NCBI GenBank assembly: GCA_016788865.1
Contig: JAEUSB010000108.1
Span: forward strand, 1-64,000
Direction of reading: 5' to 3'
DNA: 64,000 bases
Source of the DNA: Leptospirales bacterium
GTDB taxonomy: Bacteria; Spirochaetota; Leptospiria; Leptospirales; Leptonemataceae
Part shown: piece by piece, positions 25,599 to 35,254 of the stretch
Position numbering within the stretch: position 1 is the first letter of the stretch
Layout of the letters: each line of letters begins with the position of its first letter
Position numbers and translations under genes: made by a program
The notes under the pieces: model-generated
Seen by the model: the letters and a program-made list of their open reading frames with translations, nothing else
The model's database searches: none
Told to the model about the DNA's origin: nothing

Positions 25599-25825
25599 TA
25601 TCTCCTTCCGTGGCAAATGTTGTGCGGTCGCGCAATAACATTTCGCAGGCCTTCGCCTCGCTGCCGCTGTACTTGTATGGTCTGGTCGGCGAGAATCCCG
25701 CGTTTGTTGTTGAGCATTGAGTTGCCATCATATATCAGTGGTGTGGACGGGGTTTCTGTTTGCATGCGGCAAGGGCCAATCCAGCACTTGGCTGGAGTCA
25801 CTCGCTCCTTTGAGCAAGCTTCCAA
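25598..25825 (-). CDS. Candidate small protein upstream of hscC
   Basis: A 75-codon frame from a TTG at 25825, or a slightly shorter one from an internal GTG preceded by AAAGGAG, ends in a TAA that overlaps the hscC ATG by one base (TAATG), the arrangement of translationally coupled genes. The sequence is hydrophilic with four Cys and no recognised domain (for example [20 protein letters not shown]). It may be a small partner of the chaperone pair or an accidental frame. Confidence 0.4.
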   Translation of the reverse strand: MEACSKERVTPAKCWIGPCRMQTETPSTPLIYDGNSMLNNKRGILADQTIQVQRQRGEGLRNVIARPHNICHGRR

Positions 25826-25846
25826 AGCCGTTTTTGAAAAAATGTC

Positions 25847-26680
25847 ATGAATCTTGAAAGATACAACCGCCCAATCTTCTTCTATTTAATGTCGCTCATC
25901 ATTCCCTGGTGCTTGTGGCTTTTCGTGGCTTATCTGAGTCACCTGGAAAATCGCGACGTGTGGCTCCAGGCGATTCAGGCAGGATTGGGGATGATGGGAC
26001 TGATAAGTCCCGTGCTGGTTGCAGGCTATCTGTTTTCCCGGGACAGGAGCCTTATTGAAGACTTGAAGGTTCGCTTTCTTTCATTTGCTGGTTTTCCGGT
26101 CCGCTACACATTCATTACGCTCCTTCTCATCCCTGTTTCCATCATCGCTGCGCAGCTTCTCTCTGTCTTGATTGGGCATGGGCTTGAGCAGTTCGTCATT
26201 TCCGGTAGACCAACTTTCACCTCGATGCTACTTCCCCCGTGGTTCATTCTCTTGTTTGCGCCCGTGGTTGAAGAGATTGCCTGGCATTCCTACGGGACAG
26301 ATACCCTGCGGCGGCGATTCAATCTGTTTACGACATCCATGATTTTTGCCGCCTACTGGGTAGTCTGGCATATTCCCCTGGCATTTATTAAGGGCTACTA
26401 TCAAAGCAACGTGATTGCAGAAGGCCCCATTCATTCGCTGAATTTCGCATTCAGCCTGTTTGTTTTTGTCATCTTGATGAACTGGCTGTATTACAAAACG
26501 AATCGCAGCATTGTCGTTGCAGTTCTGTTTCATCTAACAGCCAATATCTCGAACGAGATTTTTGCCACGCATCCGGACAGTAAGGTTATACAGACCGCGA
26601 TTCTGCTTCTGGTAAGCGGCTACGTCCTCATTGCCGAAAGAGAAATGTTCTTTTCAAAGACGTTACCGACTAACGCATGA
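25847..26680 (+). CDS. CPBP-family (Abi/CAAX-like) intramembrane protease
   Basis: A 277-residue polytopic protein with about eight membrane helices. The family motif 1 appears as PVVEEIAWHSYG (about residues 142-153); the two Glu are present but the usual Arg three positions later (EExxxR) is His. Motif 2 is represented by YWVVWHIPLA (about 174-183) with its conserved His. Members process peptides or protect against bacteriocins; no partner is encoded next to it. The ATG at 25847 lacks a clear ribosome-binding site. It is divergent from the chaperone genes. Confidence 0.8.
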   Translation: MNLERYNRPIFFYLMSLIIPWCLWLFVAYLSHLENRDVWLQAIQAGLGMMGLISPVLVAGYLFSRDRSLIEDLKVRFLSFAGFPVRYTFITLLLIPVSIIAAQLLSVLIGHGLEQFVISGRPTFTSMLLPPWFILLFAPVVEEIAWHSYGTDTLRRRFNLFTTSMIFAAYWVVWHIPLAFIKGYYQSNVIAEGPIHSLNFAFSLFVFVILMNWLYYKTNRSIVVAVLFHLTANISNEIFATHPDSKVIQTAILLLVSGYVLIAEREMFFSKTLPTNA

Positions 26681-26740
26681 GAACACCTGCCGCTCAAGGC
26701 TTGACATGCCCGAATACCAGAGCCGAATGTGGCTGGTCAT

Positions 26741-27598
26741 ATGAGAAATTTCAGCTTTACTACTATTGTCTTTGGTTTGATCTGCTTATCCCTGACTTCC
26801 CTTCGAGCAAGTCCGGAGGATGACTTTGTAACCGCCGCCGAGCGCGGTGAACTTGAGACAGTCAAAACAGCACTCAAATCCGGAATGTCGATCAACGCGA
26901 GACGCAGTGACGGTGATACCGCCCTCATGGTGTCTGTGCGCGAAGGGCAAAGCGACGTGGCCCGGTACCTAATAGAAAAGAACGCTGACCTAAACATTCA
27001 GAAAGAAAACGGATTCTGTGCCCTGTCCGCCGCTGCGTCCAACAATCGGCTCGAGATTCTGAAACTGCTACTTCAGAAGGGCGCCCTTGTTAAGGGGCCC
27101 AGGGCTCCCAAGATAGTGGGAGTGCTCGGCGCATATCACGGCGGGCATCATGATGCCCTTGAACTTCTTTTGAAAAGTGGAGCAAGCCCGGAAGAAGAAA
27201 CGTTCGTTGGCCACACCGCACTCATCTTTGCATCCGGAAAAGGCGATGTCAAGAGTATCCGCCTGCTTCTCAAATACAAAGCAAATCCAAATAACGGCGA
27301 TTTCAGGAACTCCACCGCATTGCATGACGCCGCGTCGTTGGAGTCCTCAGAATCCCTTGCTTTGCTCCTTGCTGCTGGTGGTAATCCAAACGCGCAGGAC
27401 GAGGATGGGATCACGCCGCTAATGGAGGCTGTCAAGAGCAAGAAGATCGAGAATGTGCGCTTACTCATGAGGGCTGGCGCAAATCCCAGTCTTAAGGATA
27501 AGAACGGAGAGGACGCTCTTGCAAAGGCTGGTGATTCAAATGAAATCAAAACCATCCTCAATGCAAAGGCTGATTCCTCCAAAGCGACCAGGAATTGA
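26741..27598 (+). CDS. Exported ankyrin-repeat protein
   Basis: A 285-residue protein with a signal peptide (MRNFSFTTIVFGLICLSLTSLRA) and then seven ankyrin repeats nearly to the end (for example DDFVTAAERGELETVKTALKSG and ITPLMEAVKSKKIENVRLLMRAG). It has no other domain, so it is probably a periplasmic or surface binding protein. I chose the ATG at 26741, which starts the signal peptide; an in-frame GTG at 26729 would add four residues. Three further ankyrin proteins are encoded at 17903, 37737 and 62534. Confidence 0.8.
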   Translation: MRNFSFTTIVFGLICLSLTSLRASPEDDFVTAAERGELETVKTALKSGMSINARRSDGDTALMVSVREGQSDVARYLIEKNADLNIQKENGFCALSAAASNNRLEILKLLLQKGALVKGPRAPKIVGVLGAYHGGHHDALELLLKSGASPEEETFVGHTALIFASGKGDVKSIRLLLKYKANPNNGDFRNSTALHDAASLESSESLALLLAAGGNPNAQDEDGITPLMEAVKSKKIENVRLLMRAGANPSLKDKNGEDALAKAGDSNEIKTILNAKADSSKATRN

Positions 27599-27666
27599 TC
27601 TCATCGATTTCTCGTTAAAGCTCGGCTCCAGGCACGCGCTCGGAATGCTGAATTGATTGGAAGAAG

Positions 27667-30018
27667 CTAGCCCTTGTCTCTTCGGCCGGAATCGAACGTT
27701 TGTGGAATGGATGTAGCCTGGGTCAGGAATGAAAGGAGTTCGTTAAACGGCATAGGTTTTGCCCACCAGTACCCCTGCATGAGGTCGCAGGCGTGCAATT
27801 GAAGGAAGTCACGTTGCTCGTTTGTTTCAACTCCTTCGGCAATCACGTTTAATCTCAGACTGTGCGCCAGACTTATAATGGCCCGAACGATGGATGCATT
27901 GTCCGCATCGACGGTTACATCGCGGACGAATGATTTGTCAATTTTCAAATAGTGTATCTTCAGTTGTCGCAGGTAGCTCAAAGAAGAATAGCCGATACCA
28001 AAGTCATCGATAGAAAACTTTATTCCAAGATCGGAGAGGTATTGGATCGCAAGAATCGATTTCTCGGTGTCTTCCATTAGCATGCTTTCAGTTACTTCGA
28101 GTTCAAGACGATGCGGATCGAACCTGAACTTCTGAATTGTTCCTTCAATGCTCTGGCAAAAATGTTCATCCTGGAGTTGCCTGGCGCTGACGTTAACCGA
28201 AATTCGGACATGTCCCAGAGAGACTGCGTCCAGATCAGCAAAGCGCTGCGCCACTTCTTCCATCACCCATTTGCCAATCTCAAGAATCTGTCCCGATTCC
28301 TCTGCGATTGGGATAAATCGCTCGGGCGGAATGTTTCCCCAGATGGGATGTCGCCAGCGAATTAGCGCTTCGCATGCGTCCGCTGTTCTCGTTCGAAAAT
28401 CAAGTTGCGGTTGGTAGTGGACTTCGAGTTGATTCAGATAGATCGCGTCTCGTAAGGCCCTTTCCATTTCAATGCGTTCATGAGTGACGCGATTCAGTTC
28501 TGCCGAATAGAACTGAAATTGATTTCTGCCGTTCTCCTTTGCATGATACATTGCAATGTCTGAATTCTTCAGCAGGATATCGGGTGTAAGGCCGTCGCGT
28601 GGATAAATGGCAATTCCGATGCTGGCGCTGGTCGTGATCCTCACACCGTCGATCATCATAGGCTGAGCAATCGATTCGCAGATCTTGCGAGCCAGGTGGG
28701 CTGCATCATCGGCATCCTGCCCCGGCAACAGTAAGATGAATTCATCGCCGCTGCGTCGGGAGACAGTGTCAATCGGACTAACGCATTCCAGGAGCAACTC
28801 TGTTGCCCGTTTCAACACCAGATCTCCATGGTGATGTCCAAGTGAATCGTTAATCTTTTTGAAATGGTCAATATCCAAAAATAGCAAAGCAAATGAAGTC
28901 TGTTGCGTATCAGCGACAGTGATTGCATGCTCTAATCGGTCGGCAAACAATACCCGATTGGGCAAGCCAGTGAGCATGTCGTGATGGCCAAGGTAACGAA
29001 TTTGTGCTTCTGCCTGGGAGCGTTGAATTTCTGAAGCGGCTCTGGCTGCAAAAATTTCGAGCATTGTTCGCGCGTAGCCGGCTTTTTGTAGAGGTTGATC
29101 GTGTAGCAATGTGAGCACGCCAATCTGGTTCTGGTCTCTATCTGTCAGCATAATCCCAAAATGAGTTATATTGGGCTGCGCCCCGAGTTCCTTCCATGGG
29201 ATTTCTACCACTTTGTATCTAAAGTTGCCGACGAGCTGATTCCGCGACCAGACTGCCAGCGATTGAACTTCTTGTTTGCCACCTAAAAGTTCACCGACGA
29301 TTGCATACTGGGCGGAGAATGCTCCAGCGAGTTCTCTTACCATTGCGCGAAAGAATTCCTCTCCGGTGCCTGTCGTTCCTGCGGCAACCTTTCGAAGCAG
29401 CGCCTCGCGCTGTTCGAATTCCAGAATGGAACCAAGCAAGCGAGCGCTGAGTGCAATAAAGAATGCAAGTATACCAAAGTGCACAACGTGAACTTTACCA
29501 GAGAATAGGCCCATCGCATAGAGCAAGTCCGTGACGCCCGTAATGCCCATCATCGTGGCTCCAACGATGACGGACAGATTCTCACGATCTTTCCGAATGG
29601 TAGGTATCAGCACGAGCATCCAGATAGGAATCGAAACCAGCAGGCTGATCTGATAGATCGGAAGGAGCGATTCTAAACGTCCGTCCGGAAGAAGAACATA
29701 GAGCAGAGACCCCGTGACCAGGACCGCGTAGAATTGCCAGAGACGCCTCAGTAAATTCTTGTATCCGCTGCCAAAGAGCACGGCGAAAAACAGAGCGAGT
29801 GCAAGGGGCATGCTGTAGAAGGCGGTCAGCTCCACGCCCCGCCAGGAGCCCTGATAGATAAGCCCCCTGGCCGAACTTACGCTGAGGGTCCAAAGGCCAA
29901 TGGCACATGAGAAGGCTGAGTAGGATAGAAGGAGTGGTCGAAATCGTCGCGTCAGGGAGAGTGCAAACCCGAGCAGGCCAGCAGCAATATAGAGCAGAGC
30001 AATTATGAATGTTTCCAA
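27667..30018 (-). CDS. 7TM-GAF-GGDEF-EAL cyclic-di-GMP enzyme
   Basis: A 783-residue membrane protein. About residues 1-195 are six to seven membrane helices resembling the histidine-kinase N-terminal 7TM region; about 195-335 look like a GAF domain; the GGDEF domain (about 340-505) has SGDEF at the active loop near residue 420 in place of GGDEF; the EAL domain (about 515-765) carries EALIRWRHP, ESMLMED, DDFGIGYSSL and KIDKSFV, the residues expected for an active phosphodiesterase. First-position Ser is tolerated in some active cyclases, so both activities are possible. The start is a TTG seven bases after AGGAGG. Confidence 0.88.
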   Translation of the reverse strand: METFIIALLYIAAGLLGFALSLTRRFRPLLLSYSAFSCAIGLWTLSVSSARGLIYQGSWRGVELTAFYSMPLALALFFAVLFGSGYKNLLRRLWQFYAVLVTGSLLYVLLPDGRLESLLPIYQISLLVSIPIWMLVLIPTIRKDRENLSVIVGATMMGITGVTDLLYAMGLFSGKVHVVHFGILAFFIALSARLLGSILEFEQREALLRKVAAGTTGTGEEFFRAMVRELAGAFSAQYAIVGELLGGKQEVQSLAVWSRNQLVGNFRYKVVEIPWKELGAQPNITHFGIMLTDRDQNQIGVLTLLHDQPLQKAGYARTMLEIFAARAASEIQRSQAEAQIRYLGHHDMLTGLPNRVLFADRLEHAITVADTQQTSFALLFLDIDHFKKINDSLGHHHGDLVLKRATELLLECVSPIDTVSRRSGDEFILLLPGQDADDAAHLARKICESIAQPMMIDGVRITTSASIGIAIYPRDGLTPDILLKNSDIAMYHAKENGRNQFQFYSAELNRVTHERIEMERALRDAIYLNQLEVHYQPQLDFRTRTADACEALIRWRHPIWGNIPPERFIPIAEESGQILEIGKWVMEEVAQRFADLDAVSLGHVRISVNVSARQLQDEHFCQSIEGTIQKFRFDPHRLELEVTESMLMEDTEKSILAIQYLSDLGIKFSIDDFGIGYSSLSYLRQLKIHYLKIDKSFVRDVTVDADNASIVRAIISLAHSLRLNVIAEGVETNEQRDFLQLHACDLMQGYWWAKPMPFNELLSFLTQATSIPQTFDSGRRDKG

Positions 30019-30098
30019 GACCGCCCTCCTACCGCCGCGCCTATCCTGGGTGCTTGAGTCTCTGTCAATTGCAAGAACTATTGGGTTTGAAATCGAAC

Positions 30099-30135
30099 AA
30101 AAAAAAATGACGCTTCACCTAACACCCGTTCGTCA
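30099..30135 (-). terminator. Possible terminator of the second Cys-rich repeat gene
   Basis: On the minus strand TGACG (30135-30131) and CGTCA (30112-30108) can pair around an 18-base loop and are followed by nine T (30107-30099). The stem is short but the T-run is long and the position, about 90 bases after the stop at 30227, is right. Confidence 0.5.
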
Positions 30136-30226
30136 GGAGCCTGTTCCGAGGCAAGACGGGAACGTCGCATAGATGCCGTATAACGTTAGTGAGCGTAAAG
30201 TTCGAAGTGATTGGCGCAACCAAAAC

Positions 30227-30817
30227 TCAGTCATGCATGTGTGATTTGCATGCGGCCGACAGTTGTTCCTGTTTCGTCCTCAGGCAGGCATATTGAGGAT
30301 GTTCTCCGCTAACGGACCCGCAGTGAGCACGCAAATCCTTCCCGCAGTCAGTATTGAACTTCTTCTGTCGAGCTCTGCTGTCCCGTCGATCCTTCAAATG
30401 AGCACGACAAACTTCTGAGACACGCGATTCGTTGTCATACAGACATTTCCCGGCGCTCACCCCTTGCCTTCCATAACAAATGGTCTGTCTCTCTTGATCG
30501 CATGCGTTTCGATTCAAATAGGGCGCATCCGATTTCTTGATGATCCCAAGTTCCAATTTGCAATCATCGCTGAGTTCTGTTTCACGCTTGCCCAGGCAGG
30601 CCAGTGCTCCATCCACGGATGTCTCCGTCTTACAGAGCTTTGCCCGATCAAGAATGCAACCGGCGCGTTCCCATTCATCCCGAAGGCGAATGTCCGATCC
30701 CGGTCCAACTGGACCAGGTGTCGGCGCAGTCTTGCAAAACGAAATAGCGGCCAGCAGAACCAATGCGATGGTTAGTATGGCGCGTTCTGCTGAGGATGTG
30801 TGGAATCTATAATTCAT
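30227..30817 (-). CDS. Cysteine-rich repeat lipoprotein (PF00839 type)
   Basis: A 196-residue protein with a hydrophobic N-terminus and a lipobox-like LAAISFC (Cys28), then a Pro/Gly-rich linker and three Cys-rich units (starting near RAGCILDRAKLCKTE, RNACDQERQTICYG and NTDCGKDLRAHCGS), each with four Cys spaced as in the PF00839 repeat. Sequence between Cys differs widely from the protein at 14400-14942, so the two are not recent duplicates. Likely membrane-anchored and disulphide-bonded; role unknown. Confidence 0.75.
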   Translation of the reverse strand: MNYRFHTSSAERAILTIALVLLAAISFCKTAPTPGPVGPGSDIRLRDEWERAGCILDRAKLCKTETSVDGALACLGKRETELSDDCKLELGIIKKSDAPYLNRNACDQERQTICYGRQGVSAGKCLYDNESRVSEVCRAHLKDRRDSRARQKKFNTDCGKDLRAHCGSVSGEHPQYACLRTKQEQLSAACKSHMHD

Positions 30818-30960
30818 CCAGCCGAAGCTTTCGGAACTGCAGGGAGACGGTCAAGCGATTACAAGCTCAAGCCGGGGTCCAATTTATCGGTGTCCCTGAA
30901 TTCTAGTGTTCACGCAACCTGGCATTCCGATTCAAAGAATTGCGGAGCGATTAGACGGGG

Positions 30961-32703
30961 CTATTCGGGCTTCAGTGAAGTCAGTACCTTGTTGCGGGTG
31001 TCCACGACAATTATCCCACCCGTTTTGAAATCAGGGAGGAGCTGGGTGATGGTCCAGAGGCCGACCGAATTGACCTTTGGTCCCCCGGATTTGGCAACGG
31101 CCTCATAAAACGTATCGATCGAAATCTCGCCAATGTCGAATGTCCTGTTGGCCTTTGGACGGAGTCGGATCAAGCGGGAACGATCCCCAACGGAGAACCA
31201 TGTTTGTCTGTGTTCCGTGTAACCTGTTGCGGTATCTACCTTGCCTACCGCGACGCTGTCGATTTTTGTTGCCAGAGCGTACCAGATATCACCGTTAGGC
31301 GCTATTGTCGGCCCGGTGAGATAGATTCCCTTGGTAGGGAAGCCCAAGCGTCCCAGTGGTATCATCTCTCCTGCGGGCGTGAGTCGATAGAGAAAATCTT
31401 CAAATGCGTTTACAAAGTTTTGATTCTCGTCCACGCATCCGCCGGCGAAGAATGCATAGAGGTTCTTTCTTGGAACTGGTTTTCCGTTAATCGTTGGCTC
31501 CACACGTTTTGCCGACCATCCGCCATCTGATTGTCTTTCCATGAAGAACGGAGTTGTGGAATAGTTCTTGCCTGATGTGTCTTCGGGGCCTTTAACAAAC
31601 AACCAGGCGTTACCTGCTCGTGTGGAGAGAACTGTGGACGCATCCCCGCCGGTCTTCCAACCGTTTCCAATCTTTGCAAGCTGTGAGGGTTTGGCGACGA
31701 ATGCAGGTGAGGCAAGGTTTTCATCAAAGCTCATGAATGCGTTGTGATCCTCAAGGGTCATTCCAAGGATCAATCCCTTTGGAAGAATTTGCAGCTGATG
31801 AATAGGATAGTTGCTGAGAAAGAACGCGTCCCCCTTCTCGCCAGCTTTCTTTGCCAGATTCAACACTGAAAGCCGTGTGATGGCAGTTGCCTTTGGCTTG
31901 TCAAAATTTGTCATGCGAGAGACGGCAAGTGCCCTCTCCGTGTTTGCGTAGGTTCCGAAAGTTTTCTCTATTAAGAAGATTTCGCCCTTCTCATTGCGGG
32001 GAGTGAGTATTAGATCTGAGTCGTATAAGCCAACGACAGACACGGCCGTTCCACCCGAGATGGTAAACTTCACTGGAGTGAGCTTTGCGGATTCTGCTTG
32101 GATTGTTCCGGAAACAAACTGATCCGCGGCGGGGCCGGTTTGCTCGAAGATGTGTGTTGCCGTGGCAGGCTGATTGTTTGCCTGCGTGTTTGCCGCGGTG
32201 CTGGCCGGTCTGCTAATCGCTACTGTTTCCAGTAGTGGGCTCCATACTGCCACTATCGTTCTGAATTTTGCTGCGTTGTCTGACATTATCACGAAGGCCT
32301 GCATTGTGTCCGCTGAGGTTCCAAATGCGTAATACAGCGCGTAGACAGTCTCCTGGCCTTTTTGGAGGACCCTGGATTGCGCAACAAATGGAACCCCGCT
32401 CTTTGTTTTGCCGGATGCAATTTGATCCGGATTCTTTTTTGCGACGGTGTAGTCACGCTTCATGCTTTCCATAAAGCGTTCCAGGAATACTTCCGGTTTG
32501 TCCTTCCAGGCAATGACCTTTGTTACCAGGGCGATCCCGTCATCGCGACTCAGGGAAAGTCCAAAATCCTGTTCCTTTTTGGAAGTGGGGCTTCCATCGG
32601 ATGTGAACGTGAGGGATCCAAATGTCAGTGGCGCAGCACTTAATGCCCCCGAGCAAACTATTGCAAGTATGGGAAGAATCTGGCGCATACATACAGGACG
32701 CAT
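30961..32703 (-). CDS. Exported protein of unknown function, probable beta-propeller
   Basis: A 580-residue protein not recognised. A signal peptide is clear (MRQILPILAIVCSGALSA). About residues 25-170 form one alpha/beta region; from about 190 on the sequence is a succession of beta-strand segments with recurrent Gly and Trp (for example GGCVDENQNFVNAFEDFLYRLTPAGE and GPTIAPNGDIWYALATKID), typical of a propeller. The start is ambiguous: AGGGG is only two bases before the codon at 32703, while the ATG at 32688 begins the signal peptide but lacks a ribosome-binding site. It stands between two plus-strand-facing spacers, with no obvious operon partner. Confidence 0.6.
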   Translation of the reverse strand: MRPVCMRQILPILAIVCSGALSAAPLTFGSLTFTSDGSPTSKKEQDFGLSLSRDDGIALVTKVIAWKDKPEVFLERFMESMKRDYTVAKKNPDQIASGKTKSGVPFVAQSRVLQKGQETVYALYYAFGTSADTMQAFVIMSDNAAKFRTIVAVWSPLLETVAISRPASTAANTQANNQPATATHIFEQTGPAADQFVSGTIQAESAKLTPVKFTISGGTAVSVVGLYDSDLILTPRNEKGEIFLIEKTFGTYANTERALAVSRMTNFDKPKATAITRLSVLNLAKKAGEKGDAFFLSNYPIHQLQILPKGLILGMTLEDHNAFMSFDENLASPAFVAKPSQLAKIGNGWKTGGDASTVLSTRAGNAWLFVKGPEDTSGKNYSTTPFFMERQSDGGWSAKRVEPTINGKPVPRKNLYAFFAGGCVDENQNFVNAFEDFLYRLTPAGEMIPLGRLGFPTKGIYLTGPTIAPNGDIWYALATKIDSVAVGKVDTATGYTEHRQTWFSVGDRSRLIRLRPKANRTFDIGEISIDTFYEAVAKSGGPKVNSVGLWTITQLLPDFKTGGIIVVDTRNKVLTSLKPE

Positions 32704-32813
32704 CCCCTGAATAATCGTGCGACTCTTTTTCCTGGCGTGCGGGAAAAATGCTCATGACTGACGGAACTGACGATCACCAGGTGCCCTGTTAGGAGAAATC
32801 CTCGGAGCATGTG

Positions 32814-33578
32814 ATGCCAGACTCAAATGGTTTTGTTCAAAGATTGGTTGACTTAGTTAAAAACAAGAAGTTCGCCGACTACATTAAAGACTCACCGGAA
32901 ACAGTTGCTGAAAGTTTACGCGGCCGGCACGTTTTTGTTTCGGCGGAGTTTGGCGAAGGAGAACCCGAACCAGGTCAATCAAAAGTCGGCGGAAAGCCGG
33001 ATCTTCCGGAAAAGGTGGCATGGCCGGCTGAGTACGACTCGGAGAGCCCGCTGGCTTTCATCGCCCAAATCAACCTTGCGGAGGTGCATCCACATGATTT
33101 AGTGGGGCGCCTGCCGGAAAAAGGAATGTTGTGGTTTTTTACAATCGCTGACGGCGACAGAGCATACGGTGAAGGAATCGACGAGGCAACTTCCGCTCTG
33201 TTATATGACGCCAATCCGGGCCCTCTTTCTCCCCGTGAAATTCCGGCAGAACTTGACGAGAACGAATATGCAATGATTGAGGAGCGAGCCCTGGAGTTTG
33301 GCGCCGCCATCTCTCTGTCAGGGTACCACGATAGGGGGATAACGGATCGAATCGTTGATGCTTTGCGTGAAATCGGAGGCAGGTACGGTCCTGTGCACAT
33401 GCTGACTAAACATCACGCCGAGGATGGTTCGGAAATGGTGTCCTTAATCGACATGAATGGTTACGAGATCTCAAGCGATGTCTTCATTGAAGGAATTCTT
33501 GAGTTCGTTCTGAGCGACGCTGATCTTGCTGCCGGAAAACTTGAACTGGCTTCGTGTAAATTCACGCCAGGAACTTAG
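32814..33578 (+). CDS. DUF1963 (YwqG-like) protein
   Basis: A 254-residue cytoplasmic protein. The DUF1963 signature is present: SKVGGKPDLPEKVAWP (about 57-72), PLAFIAQINLAEV (about 80-92) and LPEKGMLWFFT (about 100-110). In this family the segments form a duplicated beta fold; function is unknown, though members occur near polymorphic-toxin and ankyrin genes. GGAG six bases before the ATG at 32814 decides against the GTG at 32811. The related C-terminal region occurs in two other proteins of the window (17903 and 40219). Confidence 0.8.
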   Translation: MPDSNGFVQRLVDLVKNKKFADYIKDSPETVAESLRGRHVFVSAEFGEGEPEPGQSKVGGKPDLPEKVAWPAEYDSESPLAFIAQINLAEVHPHDLVGRLPEKGMLWFFTIADGDRAYGEGIDEATSALLYDANPGPLSPREIPAELDENEYAMIEERALEFGAAISLSGYHDRGITDRIVDALREIGGRYGPVHMLTKHHAEDGSEMVSLIDMNGYEISSDVFIEGILEFVLSDADLAAGKLELASCKFTPGT

Positions 33579-33727
33579 CCGTGCAGATCTCGGAATCACG
33601 ATTAAAGCGCGAGGACTGAAACTTTCAATGGCGGCGGGCAACAGATTTGTTTCCATTATTTTCGTTTACTCGGCCATCACGCAAGCCCCGAGGATTCGAT
33701 CAAGCTCTTGAAACAATAACGGAATTT

Positions 33728-34258
33728 CTATTCCAGTAATTTTCCCGTATTGATGAAGGCGATGCCCGTCAGGCGGCCCGTGTCGTCTGTCAGCGCGAGA
33801 ACGCTCAGGTAGTCGTGGATCATCGCACTCATACGCAGCACGATCTTCCCACATTCGTACGCTTGCCCCATTTTCGAACGCTGGCCTTGCAACTTGACGG
33901 CAAAGGGAGTTGCGTTTGTAGTTAAGCGGGCCGTATTGAGATCGAGTCCTGCGGGGACTCCGTCGGCTACGAGCACGGACCAGCGGCTTGTCGCTTTGTA
34001 ACCATTTACGTTTAGCAAGCGGCGCATCTGGATTACCTGGCCGCATGCAAGGCGAGCGGGTTCCTGGATTTGCTTTTGATTGTCGTAATCCAGGTGGTTA
34101 CCTTCCCAGAATGACACCTTGTGCGCGCTCTGAGCCAGGATTGTGGAGCTACCCAGAATCGCCACGGCGAGAAGCAACCAGAAGCGGTACCACTTTGCTT
34201 TTATCATGATCCAATTGGACGGAGTTCCTGGCTTTGAGTTCATGCTTTTCGGTAGCAT
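33728..34258 (-). CDS. Exported protein of unknown function
   Basis: A 176-residue protein. AGGGGGA lies five to six bases before the ATG at 34258. A hydrophobic segment at about residues 25-43 (FWLLLAVAILGSSTILA) follows an unusually long polar N-terminus and can act as a signal peptide or anchor. The mature part has two Cys and no recognised domain; it contains RWSVLVADGVPAGLDLNTARL and ends in a strand-rich region. The longer in-frame extension to 34519 would run through the divergent gene's 5' region and is unlikely. Confidence 0.6.
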   Translation of the reverse strand: MLPKSMNSKPGTPSNWIMIKAKWYRFWLLLAVAILGSSTILAQSAHKVSFWEGNHLDYDNQKQIQEPARLACGQVIQMRRLLNVNGYKATSRWSVLVADGVPAGLDLNTARLTTNATPFAVKLQGQRSKMGQAYECGKIVLRMSAMIHDYLSVLALTDDTGRLTGIAFINTGKLLE

Positions 34259-34322
34259 GTTTTCCCCCTGCAATAGCCTATTGACCTGGAATAGATCCCT
34301 TTTCAAACTTGGTCGTGAGGCT

Positions 34323-35203
34323 ATGCTAAGCGTTGAGACGGGACCAGAAACAAGAATGAAAGAGTACGAAAGAGTATATTCCGCACTGAAAACACCTGAG
34401 ATAGGGTTACAAATAATCGAAGGTAAGATTAAGTTACCTTCATACGACACGAGCCAGCCCGCAAAGAAGGAGTATGGCTTTCCACCGGCGTTTATTCCAT
34501 GGTGGAGTTCATCCTCCATTCCACACTACTTCGGCTATTGGATGCACTTTTTTAGCTCATCAAGAAAATTGACATTCGCACAATTGAATACAAATATTGG
34601 TCTTGGTGGCCCTCATCACGCGCTCGAAATCGCGCGAACCTTCGCCCAATTCTTCTCAGCACTGTCTTTGCGCACATTTGCATATTCGAGGAATTGGGCG
34701 AAGAAACTAAAGAGTTCGCACGTGCCGCCGGGGTCAACGCGCCAGAACAGCTTTTGAAAATAGCAATGGAGATTGACTCGACTCCCCGGGGTCTCCGGAG
34801 TCATTCCGCATTCAAGGAAGACACGCCAATCGTTTGCTTCAACGATGATGAGTTAGATTCGTACAAGTTTGATTTCCCTCATAATAAGATGAAGTTAACT
34901 CCGGATACTATGAGACAAATCTGCACAGTGGAAATATACGACACACTGCATAAAAGAATCTCTGAAATGGTAAACCCACCGGAATGGTTCATCACAACTT
35001 CGCAGAAAGATACATTTGATCGGCTAATAAAGGAAAAAGACTTTACTGGCGCATGGATGTGCCTGAATTCCAAAGGGTGGCTTTTTAAGGATGCACGAAA
35101 AGCACTTGAAAATCTCGCCGGCGCCGTTGGAGATCCAATTCTCAACCTGGTCACGGAAGCCTGGGTAAAAATTCCGCACGAGGGGTATGAGGACCATTAT
35201 TGA
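34323..35203 (+). pseudogene. Frameshifted gene for a protein of unknown family
   Basis: The first part, in the frame of the ATG at 34323 (or 34356), reads MKEYERVYSALKTPEIG, then IPWWSSSSIPHYFGYWMHFF and HHALEIARTFAQF. From about 34650 the coding signal moves to another frame, which reads STVFAHICIFEELGEETKEFARAAG and continues to the stop at 35203. A single lost base at about 34640-34665 would join them into a protein of about 290 residues. The pattern recalls a set of small bacterial cytoplasmic proteins with a YFGxWxHWF motif and an EIAR segment, but I cannot name the family. Whether the lesion is biological or an assembly error is open. Confidence 0.65.
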
Positions 35204-35254
35204 TGTATTGATGCACTCACAATGGCCGTATTCCTTTGAGGGATTTCTCTGCGT

